From positions 1 through 64,000 of the forward strand of contig CAXXHP010000001.1 of the NCBI GenBank assembly GCA_963662675.2: a stretch of 64,000 bases of DNA, read 5' to 3'. Both the position numbers and the translations under genes were made by a program. Below, piece by piece: positions 26,979 to 37,121 of the stretch. The first letter of the stretch is position 1. Every line of letters starts with the position of its first letter. This DNA comes from G963662675 sp963662675 (GTDB lineage Bacteria; Bacteroidota; Bacteroidia; Bacteroidales; Prolixibacteraceae). The notes beneath the pieces were generated by a model, which was given only the letters and a program-made list of their open reading frames with translations, was not told the origin of the DNA and searched no databases.

Positions 26979-27701
26979 TTATCGCAATGTGAAGTTTTGT
27001 CCGAGGTATACCCGACGTACATCCTCGTCATTTGCCAGCTCCTCGGCAGTACCCGCTTTAAGGATCGAGCCCTCAAAGAGTAAGTACGATCTGTCGGTGA
27101 TAGATAGCGTCTCGTGTACGTTGTGATCCGTAATCAATACGCCAATGTTTTTTTCTATTAATTTGAGTACAATTTCCTGAATGTCTTCGACTGCAATGGG
27201 GTCAACGCCGGCAAAAGGCTCATCCAGTAATATGAATTTTGGATCGATAGCCAGTGCGCGAGCTATTTCCGTGCGTCGTCTTTCTCCTCCCGAAAGTTGG
27301 TATCCTTTGCTTTTACGGATGTGTTGTAGGCCGAACTCACGAATAAGGGATTCCAACTTTTCTTTTTGGTGTTCTTTGGTGTAGTCCGTCATCTCAAGCA
27401 CAGCACGAAGATTATCTTCAATGCTTAGTTTTCGAAAGACTGAAGCTTCCTGTGCCAAATATCCAATTCCCTTTTGTGCACGTTTATATACCGGAAGTTT
27501 TGTGATGTCTTCATCGTCAAGGAATACTTTGCCGGAAAGTGGCTGAACTAAGCCCACAATCATATAAAATGAAGTTGTTTTTCCGGCACCGTTAGGGCCA
27601 AGTAGACCAACTATTTCACCTTGGTTTACTTCGAAGGATACTCCTTTTACGACTGTTCTTTTGCGGTATTTTTTAACAATATTTTCAGCGCGTAACTTCA
27701 T
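26979..27701 (-). CDS. lptB: LPS export ABC transporter ATP-binding protein LptB
   Basis: 240 residues of standard length. Walker A GLLGPNGAGKTTSFYMI near 34, signature QLSGGERRRTEIARAL near 137 and Walker B KFILLDEPFAGVDPIA near 158 are present; the last motif is characteristic of LptB. It powers extraction of LPS from the inner membrane with LptFGC. tatC lies 23 nt downstream in the same direction. Confidence 0.93.
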   Translation of the reverse strand: MKLRAENIVKKYRKRTVVKGVSFEVNQGEIVGLLGPNGAGKTTSFYMIVGLVQPLSGKVFLDDEDITKLPVYKRAQKGIGYLAQEASVFRKLSIEDNLRAVLEMTDYTKEHQKEKLESLIREFGLQHIRKSKGYQLSGGERRRTEIARALAIDPKFILLDEPFAGVDPIAVEDIQEIVLKLIEKNIGVLITDHNVHETLSITDRSYLLFEGSILKAGTAEELANDEDVRRVYLGQNFTLR

Positions 27702-27724
27702 TCAGAAAAGATTTGAGTATTTAT

Positions 27725-28576
27725 TTACAATGCGTCAAAATCTTCTTGAGCCTTCCTAACTACCCTTTTTGAGATAATTATGCCAATTTCAAAGAGAATC
27801 ATTAGAGGCAGACATACCATAATTTGACTAAAAACATCTGGTGGTGTGATGATTGCAGAAAGAGCTAATAGACCCACATATGAGTGTTTTCTGTATTTTC
27901 TCATCATGTCTGGGTTCAAAATACCTACTTTGCTTAAAAAGTAAACAAACACAGGGAGCTCAAAAATTACACCACTAGCTAATGTTATAGATGCTACCGT
28001 ACTTATATAAGATGTAATGGCAATTTGGTTGGTAACCTCATCGCTTAAGTTGTATGAGCCTAGAAAGTGTACTGAAAGTGGAACAATGAGGTAATACCCA
28101 AACAATGCCCCAAGTATGAGTAGGAAAGACATATAAAATACAGCACCACTCGAGTGCTTGCGCTCTTTCTCGTATAAAGCAGGCTTTATAAAACTCCAAA
28201 ACTGATAAATTACATAGGGCGATGCTATGATAAAGCCAGCAATTATAGACACCCAAATGTGTGTCATAAATTGGGCAGACATGCTAATACTAATGAGCTT
28301 TAGTTCTTTTGTGTTGATTTGCAGGTCGTCCATCCCAGTATATGCAGCAAGATCAGCAAACATTCTGTTTGTCCAAAAACTTGGCAATTTAGGACTCATT
28401 ATAATAGAATCAACAATAAAAGATTTTAAAATAAATGCGACTATGGCAAATATTACGATTGCTAACACTGAGCGAACGATATGCCATCTTAATTCTTCAA
28501 GATGATCCAGAAATGACATTTCGGTAACATTGTCATCCTTAGTTTCCATTTTCTTTGTGCTTTGTTTTTCGGGCAT
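27725..28576 (-). CDS. tatC: Twin-arginine translocase subunit TatC
   Basis: 283 residues with six hydrophobic segments. Signature FLDHLEELRWHIVRS near residue 22 and the conserved PxxxYxFWxFxxPALYxxER block (here SPYVIYQFWSFIKPALYEKER) near 120-140 are present. TatC is the receptor for twin-arginine signal peptides and moves folded proteins across the inner membrane. The TldD homologue in this window has a Tat-like signal and could be a substrate. Confidence 0.95.
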   Translation of the reverse strand: MPEKQSTKKMETKDDNVTEMSFLDHLEELRWHIVRSVLAIVIFAIVAFILKSFIVDSIIMSPKLPSFWTNRMFADLAAYTGMDDLQINTKELKLISISMSAQFMTHIWVSIIAGFIIASPYVIYQFWSFIKPALYEKERKHSSGAVFYMSFLLILGALFGYYLIVPLSVHFLGSYNLSDEVTNQIAITSYISTVASITLASGVIFELPVFVYFLSKVGILNPDMMRKYRKHSYVGLLALSAIITPPDVFSQIMVCLPLMILFEIGIIISKRVVRKAQEDFDAL

Positions 28577-28802
28577 TATGGTTGAGTTAGGTCTGTGGTT
28601 GTAAATCTAGTAAAGTGTTAAAAAACCGGGACAAATATAACTACTATTTATTATTATGCTTTTGAATGGTTCTTTATTTTTTTACATAGGGGGCTCAAAG
28701 CATAAAAATGAATGAAATATTTGTCGAATCAATCATATTTTATCTAACTTAGATTCCCTGTAAAAGATTCGTGATTAAGATGATAAATAACAAGATGGCT
28801 TT

Positions 28803-30986
28803 ATGAAAAACGAGCTAGCGCTAACTGATCAACTCCAGAAGTATTTTGGATTTGATCGTTTTAAGGGACAGCAAGAGAAGGTTATTGAGAGTGTGTTGGA
28901 AGGGAATGATACTTTTGTTTTAATGCCAACAGGGGGTGGAAAATCGCTCTGTTACCAATTGCCCGCATTGATGATGGAAGGGACAGCAATTATTATTTCC
29001 CCATTAATTGCTTTAATGAAAAATCAGGTTGATTCGATTCGGAGTTTTGGGACAGACGATGGAATAGCTCATTTCTTAAATTCTTCATTATCGAAACAGG
29101 CAATTCTACAGGTTAAGGAAGACATTACCAGTGGTAGAACTCGGTTGCTGTATGTCGCGCCAGAGTCGTTGACCAAACAAGATAATGTTGATTTTCTGAA
29201 AAGTGTGAAAATTTCATTCTATGCAATTGATGAGGCACATTGTATTTCAGAGTGGGGACACGACTTCCGACCCGAATACCGAAGGATTAGGCCAATTGTT
29301 CAGGAAATAGGAAGTGCTCCGATCATTGCGCTTACAGCTACTGCAACAGCCAAGGTTCAGCATGATATTCAAAAAAATCTGGGGATGCTTGGAGCTAAAG
29401 TTTTTAGTGCCTCATTTAACCGTCCGAATCTATACTATGCACTAAAACCCAAGGTTAAACCGGAAACTCAAATTATTCGATTTATAAAGGAGCATGAGGG
29501 GAAATCGGGTATAATATATTGTCTTAGTCGGAAAAGGGTCGAGGAATTGGCCGAATTGTTAGTTGTAAACGGCATAAGAGCGTTGCCTTATCATGCAGGA
29601 ATGGATTCTGCAACCCGCTCTGGAAATCAGGATAAATTTTTGATGGAAGATGTGGACGTAATTGTAGCAACGATTGCCTTTGGAATGGGAATAGATAAAC
29701 CCGATGTCCGTTTTGTGATACACTATGATATCCCCAAAAGTTTGGAAGGCTATTATCAGGAAACAGGACGAGCCGGACGCGATGGTGGAGAAGGTCAGTG
29801 CATTGCCTATTATTCATATAAAGACATTCAAAAGCTGGAGAAATTCATGCAGGGAAAACCTGTAGCAGAACAAGAGATTGGACGCCAGCTTTTACTTGAT
29901 ACTGCATCGTATGCCGAGTCGGCTATTTGTCGCCGTATTATTTTACTTAATTATTTTGGAGAAACACTGGAAGAGCCTTGTGGTAATTGCGATAATTGCC
30001 TAAATCCTAAAGAGCAGGTTGAGGCTAGCGATGAGGTACAGCGGGCATTAAAAGCGATTCAGGAAGTCAAGGAAAAATACAAGGCAGAGCATATTTCCGA
30101 TATATTGACAGGAAAGCTGTCTGCCGCAGTTAAGTCTTTTCGTCACGATGAATTAGATGCTTTTGGTGATGGAGATGACCATAGTGCCCGTTATTGGAAC
30201 GCTGTCTTCAGGCAAAGTATTATTGCAGGCCTTATCACAAAGGATATTGACAATTATGGATTGTTGAAATTAACTGATAAAGGGAATGCATTTATTGAAA
30301 AGCCAGTATCTTTTCTGTTGGTGCGAAATCATAATTATGACGAGCTTGAGGAGGAATATAATACTCTAAATGCGCCATCTGGTGGTTCTGCTGGAGATCC
30401 CGAATTATTTGGGATATTGAAAGACCTTCGGAAAAAAGTAGCAGATAAGCTTAAATTGCCACCTTTTGTTATTTTCCAGGATCCTTCATTGTCGGATATG
30501 TCCATTCAGTACCCGATAACGGTTGATGAGCTTAAAAATATTCAAGGAGTGGGTGAGGGCAAAGCCAAACGATATGGGAAAGAATTTGTCAATATTATAA
30601 AAGCCTATGTTGAGGATAATAATATTGAACGGGCTCAGGATATGGTCGTTAAGTCGGTTGCAAACAAATCTAAAATGAAGGTGTCAATTATTCAAAGTAT
30701 TGACCGTAAGCTTTCATTGGAAGATATTGCAGCAGCCAAAGGGATTGAGATGAAAGAGCTGATTTCTGAAATTGAAGCAATTGTGAATTCAGGGACTAAA
30801 ATCAATATCGATTATTATATTAATGAGGTGCTTGATGAGGACCATCAGGAAGAAGTTTTTGATTATTTCCGCGAAGCAGAAGGGGACTCTATTGAAGCTG
30901 CGTTGGAAGAACTCGGTGAAGATGAGTATTCCAGAAGCGATATCCGACTAATGAGAATCAAATTTATTTCGGAATTAGGGAATTAA
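28803..30986 (+). CDS. recQ: ATP-dependent DNA helicase RecQ
   Basis: 727 residues. Walker A PTGGGKSLCYQLPA near 40, DEAH box in AIDEAHCISEWGHDFRP near 140, motif VI QETGRAGRDG near 325, a zinc-binding RQC part (CRRIILLNYFGE ... CGNCDNC near 375-400), an HRDC-like domain around 540-610 and a C-terminal helix-turn-helix extension. It unwinds 3'-5' in recombination and replication repair. It ends at a long palindromic terminator. Confidence 0.96.
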   Translation: MKNELALTDQLQKYFGFDRFKGQQEKVIESVLEGNDTFVLMPTGGGKSLCYQLPALMMEGTAIIISPLIALMKNQVDSIRSFGTDDGIAHFLNSSLSKQAILQVKEDITSGRTRLLYVAPESLTKQDNVDFLKSVKISFYAIDEAHCISEWGHDFRPEYRRIRPIVQEIGSAPIIALTATATAKVQHDIQKNLGMLGAKVFSASFNRPNLYYALKPKVKPETQIIRFIKEHEGKSGIIYCLSRKRVEELAELLVVNGIRALPYHAGMDSATRSGNQDKFLMEDVDVIVATIAFGMGIDKPDVRFVIHYDIPKSLEGYYQETGRAGRDGGEGQCIAYYSYKDIQKLEKFMQGKPVAEQEIGRQLLLDTASYAESAICRRIILLNYFGETLEEPCGNCDNCLNPKEQVEASDEVQRALKAIQEVKEKYKAEHISDILTGKLSAAVKSFRHDELDAFGDGDDHSARYWNAVFRQSIIAGLITKDIDNYGLLKLTDKGNAFIEKPVSFLLVRNHNYDELEEEYNTLNAPSGGSAGDPELFGILKDLRKKVADKLKLPPFVIFQDPSLSDMSIQYPITVDELKNIQGVGEGKAKRYGKEFVNIIKAYVEDNNIERAQDMVVKSVANKSKMKVSIIQSIDRKLSLEDIAAAKGIEMKELISEIEAIVNSGTKINIDYYINEVLDEDHQEEVFDYFREAEGDSIEAALEELGEDEYSRSDIRLMRIKFISELGN

Positions 30987-30989
30987 TTA

Positions 30990-31031
30990 AAAAGCAAAAG
31001 GCTGATCATCTGATCAGCCTTTTGCTTTTTA
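30990..31031. terminator. Bidirectional terminator between recQ and the aminotransferase gene
   Basis: A perfect 20-bp stem (30990-31009 with 31012-31031) around a 2-base loop. The centre is GGCTGATCA/TGATCAGCC and the arms end in A- and T-rich tracts, so it can terminate transcription from both sides. Confidence 0.9.
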
Positions 31032-31042
31032 TATAGTGCGTT

Positions 31043-32248
31043 CTATTTTTTGTTTTTTCGTCCGGGGTAAACTTTAAGCGCTTCCTCAAGAATTTTGAGT
31101 GCTTTGCCAAGTTCTTTTTTCTTTAGAACATAGGCAATGCGAACCTCATCTTTCCCATATCCTGGTGTTGTGTAAAACCCGGAAGCTGGAGCCATGAAGA
31201 TAGTCTCGTTTTCGTATTCATATTCCGACAACAACCATTCGCAAAACTTATCCGAATCATCTACCGGAAGTCTGGCAACCGTATAAAACGCGCCCATAGG
31301 TATTGGGGAGTAAACGCCATCAATGCGGTTTAGTCCGTCTATCAGGAATTTACGTCTTTCAACATATTCATTGTATGAATCCATCAAATAGTCTTCCGTA
31401 TCTTCCAGAGATGCTTCTGCTGCAATTTGTCCGATCAATGGCGGGCTTAATCTTGCCTGACAGAATTTCATTACATTCTTTCGAACTTCTACATTCTTGC
31501 TGATTAATGCACCAATTCGGATGCCACATTCACTGTATCTTTTAGAAACAGAGTCAATTAATATGACGTTTTGCTCAATTCCTTCTAAATGGAAAGCAGA
31601 AATATAAGGAGCTCCTGTGTAACAAAATTCGCGATAAACTTCATCTGAAAACAAGTACAGGTCATATTTCTTCACCAAATCCCGGATGGCATTCATTTCT
31701 GCCTGAGTGTATAGATATCCGGTTGGATTATTTGGGTTGCAAATCATGATTCCCTTTGTTTTGGGGGTGATGAGCTTTTCAAATTCTTCTATTGGAGGAA
31801 GGGCAAAACCCTCTTCAATTTTTGACGGTATTGACTTAATGATAGCGCCGGCAACAATTGCAAATGCTTCGTAATTCGCATATGCAGGTTCGGGTACAAT
31901 GATTTCATCACCCGGATCAAGACACGACATAAACGCAAAAGTAACCGCTTCGCTTCCACCTGTAGTGATGATGATATCCTCAATATCAACATTGATTTTG
32001 AACTTATGATAGTACTTCGCCAGTTTCTGACGGAATGACAAAATACCTTCACTTGGACTGTACTCCAAAATTTTTCTGTCAATACTCCGAATGGCATCAA
32101 GTGCCTTTTGTGGAGTTGGCAGGTCGGGCTGACCAATGTTTAAATGGTACACTTTACGGCCCATCTCCTTCGCTTTATTTGCGAGCGGAACGAGTTTCCT
32201 GATTGGAGAATCAGGCATTTTGTTTCCTCGTATTGATGTTGTTGGCAT
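31043..32248 (-). CDS. PLP-dependent aminotransferase, class I (AspC/AAT-like)
   Basis: About 401 residues from MPTTSIRGNK; an upstream Met extends the frame by 9 codons. Fold type I features: HLNIGQPDLPTP near 36, NPNNPTGYLYT near 172 and the PLP-binding Lys in DSVSKRYSECGIRIG near 236, plus the late Arg region DEVRIAYVL. It most resembles aspartate/aromatic aminotransferases; the amino acid substrate cannot be fixed from sequence. Confidence 0.9.
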   Translation of the reverse strand: MPTTSIRGNKMPDSPIRKLVPLANKAKEMGRKVYHLNIGQPDLPTPQKALDAIRSIDRKILEYSPSEGILSFRQKLAKYYHKFKINVDIEDIIITTGGSEAVTFAFMSCLDPGDEIIVPEPAYANYEAFAIVAGAIIKSIPSKIEEGFALPPIEEFEKLITPKTKGIMICNPNNPTGYLYTQAEMNAIRDLVKKYDLYLFSDEVYREFCYTGAPYISAFHLEGIEQNVILIDSVSKRYSECGIRIGALISKNVEVRKNVMKFCQARLSPPLIGQIAAEASLEDTEDYLMDSYNEYVERRKFLIDGLNRIDGVYSPIPMGAFYTVARLPVDDSDKFCEWLLSEYEYENETIFMAPASGFYTTPGYGKDEVRIAYVLKKKELGKALKILEEALKVYPGRKNKK

Positions 32249-32462
32249 GTGTGTATTTTTTTTTGTAGTCGGCAAATATACAACTTACAATTCTAAATGT
32301 AGATCAGTCTATCGTGTTAAAACTGAAATATTAGTGCAGAAGTTGCTTTTATTTTCAATATTAATGGGTAAAGAGGACTTGAAAACTGTACCCCGCTTAA
32401 TTTATAGCTGGAAATGAGTGAGATTCTGGTTGTTTGTCATGTTTTTCAATAATTGTATCTTT

Positions 32463-32470
32463 TATTTTTG
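32463..32470 (+). promoter_or_regulatory. Bacteroidota -7 promoter box for ald
   Basis: TATTTTTG, matching TAnnTTTG, 31 nt upstream of the ald start codon. A TTTG at 32433-32436 is a possible -33 but the spacing (26 nt) is long. Confidence 0.4.
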
Positions 32471-32500
32471 AAACAATTGAAACATAAATAATTTGAAGAT

Positions 32501-33613
32501 ATGATTATAGGAGTGCCAAAGGAGATTAAGAACAATGAATGTAGAGTGGCCTTAACGCCTGCTGGAGCTGCTGAGATGAAGAAACGTGGGCATGATGTTT
32601 ATGTGCAGGTCACTGCTGGTGATGGGAGTGGGTTTTCTGATGATGATTACCTGAATGTAGGTGCACAGTTATTGTCGACTATTGAAGACGTTTATGAAAT
32701 TGCGGAGATGATAATTAAGGTGAAAGAGCCAATTGAGTCGGAGTATAAATTGATTAAAAAAGGGCAAATACTTTATACTTATTTTCATTTTGCATCATCA
32801 GAAGAATTGACTCTTGCTATGATTGAGAGGGAGGCGGTTTGTCTGGCTTACGAAACAGTTGAGTTGGACGATAGGTCGTTGCCGCTATTAATTCCAATGT
32901 CTGAAGTGGCAGGGCGCATGTCTGTACAGGAGGGCGCAAAATATCTCGAAAAAACATTTGGTGGATATGGCGTTTTACTGGGTGGCGTTCCCGGTGTTCC
33001 TCCGGCAAAAGTGCTTATTATTGGGGCTGGCATTGTAGGTACAGAGGCTGCAAAAGTAGCCGGTGGAATGGGTGCCGATGTAACAGTGATGGACGTAAAC
33101 CTAAAACGTTTACGTTATTTGGATGATATTATGCCTGCTAATGTGAAAACCATGATGAGCAACGATTATAATATCTGGGAGATGGTGAAAACCCACGATG
33201 TGATAATTGGATCTGTTCTTATTCCGGGAGCAAAAGCACCTAAATTGGTTACGCGCGAAATGGTGACTAGCATGCGACCCGGAACAGTGATGGTTGATGT
33301 GGCCGTTGATCAGGGTGGTTGTTTTGAAACCACAAAGGCTACGACACATGATCATCCCACTTTTGTGATTGATGATGTGATACATTATTGTGTGGCTAAT
33401 ATGCCGGGAGCAGTGCCCCGTACTTCAACACTGGCGCTTACCAATGCGACATTACCATACGCACTTCAGCTTGCGAGTAAGGGATGGAAGCAAGCATGCA
33501 AAGAAAGTTCCCCCCTAAAGAAAGGCTTAAATATTGTTGATGGGAAAGTCGTTTATCAGGGAGTGGCGGAAGCTTTCAGCTTGCCGTATGTTGATGTGCA
33601 GGAAATATTATAG
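32501..33613 (+). CDS. ald: Alanine dehydrogenase
   Basis: 370 residues, full length. N-terminal MIIGVPKEIKNNECRVALTPAG, the catalytic His in TYFHFASS near 96, the NAD-binding GAGIVGTEAAKVAGGMGADVTVMD near 175 and C-terminal substrate contacts are present. It interconverts alanine and pyruvate plus ammonia with NAD. Together with the later GS cluster it shows a strong ammonia-handling theme, but the two are 21 kb apart. Confidence 0.95.
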   Translation: MIIGVPKEIKNNECRVALTPAGAAEMKKRGHDVYVQVTAGDGSGFSDDDYLNVGAQLLSTIEDVYEIAEMIIKVKEPIESEYKLIKKGQILYTYFHFASSEELTLAMIEREAVCLAYETVELDDRSLPLLIPMSEVAGRMSVQEGAKYLEKTFGGYGVLLGGVPGVPPAKVLIIGAGIVGTEAAKVAGGMGADVTVMDVNLKRLRYLDDIMPANVKTMMSNDYNIWEMVKTHDVIIGSVLIPGAKAPKLVTREMVTSMRPGTVMVDVAVDQGGCFETTKATTHDHPTFVIDDVIHYCVANMPGAVPRTSTLALTNATLPYALQLASKGWKQACKESSPLKKGLNIVDGKVVYQGVAEAFSLPYVDVQEIL

Positions 33614-33662
33614 ATTCTATAAATTAAGCTTGTTGAATCGTAACAGTAAAAAGAGCCAGTCA

Positions 33663-33693
33663 CCCCGAATTTATTTCGGGGCCTGTTTTTTAT
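33663..33693 (+). terminator. Terminator of ald
   Basis: CCCCGAA (33663-33669) pairs with TTCGGGG (33675-33681), followed after four bases by six T residues. Confidence 0.8.
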
Positions 33694-33810
33694 TGCAGTT
33701 CCCTGCTGGAACTTATTTTGATTTGGGGCTATTTATTTTCTCGACCTCTGATTCTGTCCTAGATCGGTACAATATTCATTAAGGTGACAGTTTTAGTTAT
33801 ACCCGATTTT

Positions 33811-34167
33811 TTATTGCATTTTGACTAAAACTTTTTGGCGATGGTTCGTTCCCCACTTTTGAAGTTGCATAATAATGGGGATTAGTTCGTTCCCCATTTC
33901 GGTTAAAGTATAGATAACTGTTTTAAGGTTGTCGTTAACCTCTGTTCGAGTTATTATTTCATTCATTTTCAATTCTTTTAATTCCTTTGAAAGAATCCGT
34001 GGCGAAATATTATGGCATTTTTTTATTTCATTGAAGCGTTTTGGTTCAGATGCTAGACAAAGAATAATGCGCATTTTCCATTTTCCGTTCAACACACTCA
34101 TTAAATCATTTAAGGGAAGAAAAAATGCATTACACTCTCCCATTCCCGAACATTTTACACAAGCCAT
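33811..34167 (-). CDS. HxlR-family transcriptional regulator
   Basis: 118 residues. A cysteine-containing N terminus (CVKCSGMGEC) precedes a winged helix with the family pattern VLNGKWKMRIILCLASEPKRFNEIKK ... ISPRILSKELKELKMNEIITR. HxlR regulators respond to reactive electrophiles or oxidants through N-terminal cysteines. No obvious target gene is adjacent; it opens the second accessory block. Confidence 0.9.
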   Translation of the reverse strand: MACVKCSGMGECNAFFLPLNDLMSVLNGKWKMRIILCLASEPKRFNEIKKCHNISPRILSKELKELKMNEIITRTEVNDNLKTVIYTLTEMGNELIPIIMQLQKWGTNHRQKVLVKMQ

Positions 34168-34423
34168 TTAACTTACATTTGAGTTACTAGTTACATAGAA
34201 GATACTTTCGTAAAAGTAATACTATTAATGACTACTATAGCATTACCTAAAGATGTCAATTATTTCGTAGTTCAGGTATAAGTTCCTATAACGATTATAC
34301 TACTCAGGTTGACATTTGGAACAAGGGAATCATCGTATGGGTAAAATAAATTAGTGTAGTGTAAATATCTAAAGTCAAGGTTCATAAGTAATTTACACAC
34401 TCAATGATTAAAAAAAATATAAA

Positions 34424-34600
34424 ATGAAGAAACACATTTGCGAAGAATGCAAACTTAGAGCAAAACACGACAACGCCCCTAAATCCATTATCGGAAGAGT
34501 CTGGAGATGGCATATTAATTTCTGCCCTGGATGGAAATCATATTTGAAGTCTTTAGACGAAAATAAAATGGCAGAAATTAAAGCAAAATATCAGCTTTAG
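34424..34600 (+). CDS. Small Cys/Trp-rich protein of unknown function
   Basis: 58 residues: MKKHICEECKLRAKHDNAPK then a basic, aromatic middle (GRVWRWHINFCPGWKSY) and a lysine-rich end. A CxxC plus a third Cys suggests metal binding. I recall similar 55-60 residue proteins in other Bacteroidota, which favours a real gene, but no function is known to me. It stands alone in an AT-rich intergenic area. Confidence 0.6.
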   Translation: MKKHICEECKLRAKHDNAPKSIIGRVWRWHINFCPGWKSYLKSLDENKMAEIKAKYQL

Positions 34601-34825
34601 TAAAAACAGAAACTCAATATTATAAAGAGAGTCTCTGAAGGTCTCATAGGTGGTCGTTCTGAGTTCGCTACTTAAGCATATCGGTTACTCATTACATGAA
34701 GCACACTTCAGCAAAAGCAGTGGTTAACGTGACTACTTTCGTATTTTCTAAAAATTTTAAAATGACAATTATTTCTCAATCATCACTAGGTGAAAAGTAT
34801 GTAATCATAAAGGATTGAAAGCAGC

Positions 34826-35056
34826 ATGAATATATTTATAGTGTCTTTTTTTGCATTAATAGTCAATGTTTTTTTAGGTAAAAAGCGGGTGAAATATAAA
34901 AAATTTTCATTCCCATGGTTTTTATTAATACATGCCTCCATTCTTTTGATTATTCCCCTGCGTATTTGGTTAGATGCTCCCAAAATTTTCGTTCCTCTCT
35001 TCATTGGATTGGCTGTATTTGGACAGTTTATCGGTTCAAAATATTCATCATCATAA
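34826..35056 (+). CDS. Small hydrophobic membrane protein, hypothetical
   Basis: 76 residues with three hydrophobic segments (residues 1-17, 29-47 and 54-72) separated by a basic loop KKRVKYKKF and a short RIWLDAP turn. No known family recognised. Composition and the clear segment pattern favour a real membrane protein over chance. Confidence 0.5.
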   Translation: MNIFIVSFFALIVNVFLGKKRVKYKKFSFPWFLLIHASILLIIPLRIWLDAPKIFVPLFIGLAVFGQFIGSKYSSS

Positions 35057-35184
35057 ATAATAGATGCAAAATGAATATAATTGGAGGAATACTAATCTGG
35101 CTGAGTTTTGGGGAAGCTTACATAGGGATTAGTTGTAGAAAGACAATAGCCCACTGAAATCTTATAATTCATAATTTCCACGAA

Positions 35185-36132
35185 CTATTCATCCTTTTCA
35201 CAAACCCATATTTTTCTAGTGAAAATTGCCTTTCCTCTTTTACTAACGTCGCAATAATCTGATAATCTCAATCCTGCTTTGCTGATGAAGTTTGTAATAT
35301 CTGAAGTTGATACGATTACCAGTCGATTTGTAATTGCAGCAGTTGACTTAATAATGTGTAAGATCTGAGTATCATCTGCACTGCTGTATAAATTGTATGG
35401 CAGGTCAATAATGGCAGCCTCATACCTTTTGCTTATGTCTTTTATATCGGAGCGATATATGTTTGCACTATAGTTGAAGTGAGAAATATTCTCTCGTGCG
35501 TGCTTACACATTTTCCAGTTAATGTCGCACCCCTCTATGTGATTGCCAGAAAAACAGGCTTCTAGCATTATTGTGCCTGCGCCACAACATGCATCCAGCA
35601 GCGTGGCCTCTTTGTTTGTCTGTGCGGCAATATTGACAAGTGCTTTGGCAATATTTATACTTATTGAGTTACTGAATGAGTGAGGCTTTTCCTTGTGTTT
35701 ATGCCAAGCGAAACTGTTTTTAATCAAAACACCAAAATACCAAATGCCCTTGTAATGTGATAAAGCATAAGTTATTGTTGGGTTATAATAATCAGAATCG
35801 CCTTCAATGCTGTAGCCTATATCTCTTAACTTTTTAAGCCTCTCAGCATACTCAGTAGTATCACCATCCAAAACTAAATATTCAACTTTGAACCCTTCAA
35901 TGCATATCCTTTCTTTTTTGATTTCATTTATTAGCGTAGAATAGTCGTCAGAGGATAAAGTAATATCGAGTCTTTTTTTAATGAAAGCACTACTTGAAGG
36001 CTCTGCTTTTATATCGGAAAAAAGCAGTTTATTCTTTTCTTCCTTATTAAAAATATGTTTCGATTCGAGTTTGCATAAATCACTTTCTGCATTGTCGTAA
36101 TTAAAGGAATATATGTAGTTGTTTTGATGCAT
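35185..36132 (-). CDS. SAM-dependent methyltransferase, TRM11/UPF0020-like
   Basis: About 315 residues from MHQNNYIYSF; a further 13 codons are open upstream. The C-terminal Rossmann domain shows LLDACCGAGTIMLEA near 195 (motif I), GCDINWKM (motif II) and AIIDLPYNLYSS near 255 (motif IV, DLPY). This order is typical of tRNA/rRNA guanine-N2 methyltransferases; the N-terminal half is a likely RNA-binding region. Likely substrate is RNA, not proven. Confidence 0.75.
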   Translation of the reverse strand: MHQNNYIYSFNYDNAESDLCKLESKHIFNKEEKNKLLFSDIKAEPSSSAFIKKRLDITLSSDDYSTLINEIKKERICIEGFKVEYLVLDGDTTEYAERLKKLRDIGYSIEGDSDYYNPTITYALSHYKGIWYFGVLIKNSFAWHKHKEKPHSFSNSISINIAKALVNIAAQTNKEATLLDACCGAGTIMLEACFSGNHIEGCDINWKMCKHARENISHFNYSANIYRSDIKDISKRYEAAIIDLPYNLYSSADDTQILHIIKSTAAITNRLVIVSTSDITNFISKAGLRLSDYCDVSKRGKAIFTRKIWVCEKDE

Positions 36133-36262
36133 GTTTTTGCTTTTAAAAGCAAAGGTAATTTTATAAAACAAAATGATATTAGGGGAAATTTATTAATCTG
36201 CGCCCCACGCCCCATCGCACCTGCTATAAAATTTACACATCCGAAGTTTAGGCGTAGTTGAT

Positions 36263-36919
36263 TTAGTTATTAAAAATGTTTTTATCAACCTCCATGAAAT
36301 TTTTTATTTGCTGATAGTCCCAACGACTATAATCATCATCATTAGAGTTTACAATGATGATTTTTGCAGCTTTTGCATTCTCAGCTGCAGTAATCCCGGA
36401 AATAGAATCTTCAAAAATAAGTGTTTCACCTTCCATTAATCCCATTCTGTTTATAGCCTTTTGAAATATTTGAGGATGTGGTTTACTCTTAATACTTCCA
36501 TCATTAAATATCACTTTTGACCTTTCGAAAAATGAATTAAGCTCGAAATGTTTAAAATAGAAATTAACATTGTTTAGCTCCGAAGCAGTCGCAATTGTGA
36601 AAGGGATATTAATATTCTTGAGAAAATTTAGAAATTCTTTTGCTCCAGGAGCTAGTTGTAAATCAGTTTTTAAGCATAACTCCTGATAGGTATTTTCCTT
36701 TTCTGCGCTTAATCTATCAATATCTTCTTCTGACAATTGATTAGGAAACAAAGTGTTTAATATATCCTTATTGTTCTTACCATGAATCTTTTCATTTTTC
36801 TCTTTATTTGATAGCTTTATGTTGTTCTTTTTAAGAAAAACATCCCAAGCTTTGTTATGGATATCAGTATCCCAAAATAAAGTCCCATTGAAATCAAAAA
36901 CGACACCTTTTATTCCCAT
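36263..36919 (-). CDS. HAD-superfamily phosphatase (beta-phosphoglucomutase-like)
   Basis: 218 residues with class I cap insertion. Motif I is VVFDFNGTLFWDT: the nucleophile Asp is present, while the usual second Asp is Asn, a variant I recall from a subgroup of sugar-phosphate phosphatases. Motif II in TIATASE, motif III Lys in KSKPHPQIFQ and motif IV in FEDSISG. Substrate unknown. Confidence 0.8.
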   Translation of the reverse strand: MGIKGVVFDFNGTLFWDTDIHNKAWDVFLKKNNIKLSNKEKNEKIHGKNNKDILNTLFPNQLSEEDIDRLSAEKENTYQELCLKTDLQLAPGAKEFLNFLKNINIPFTIATASELNNVNFYFKHFELNSFFERSKVIFNDGSIKSKPHPQIFQKAINRMGLMEGETLIFEDSISGITAAENAKAAKIIIVNSNDDDYSRWDYQQIKNFMEVDKNIFNN

Positions 36920-37121
36920 GATATTTAATTTTAAATAAATTGTATCAAGTATATTTGACAGTTTAACTCATCAAATTATTGTTTTTTACTCTCCTTATCT
37001 CAATCTCGCATTTTTACTGTTTTCGGAGCAGTTGTCAATTACGTTAAACGGCAGTCTATCTAAAAACGCATTTGTGGCATTATTATTAGCCTTTGAAACT
37101 TAACATGTGGTTTGTTGAGAC

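Noticed and set aside
35071..35157. 28-codon ORF after the small membrane protein.
   Set aside because: Too short to support and no conserved feature.
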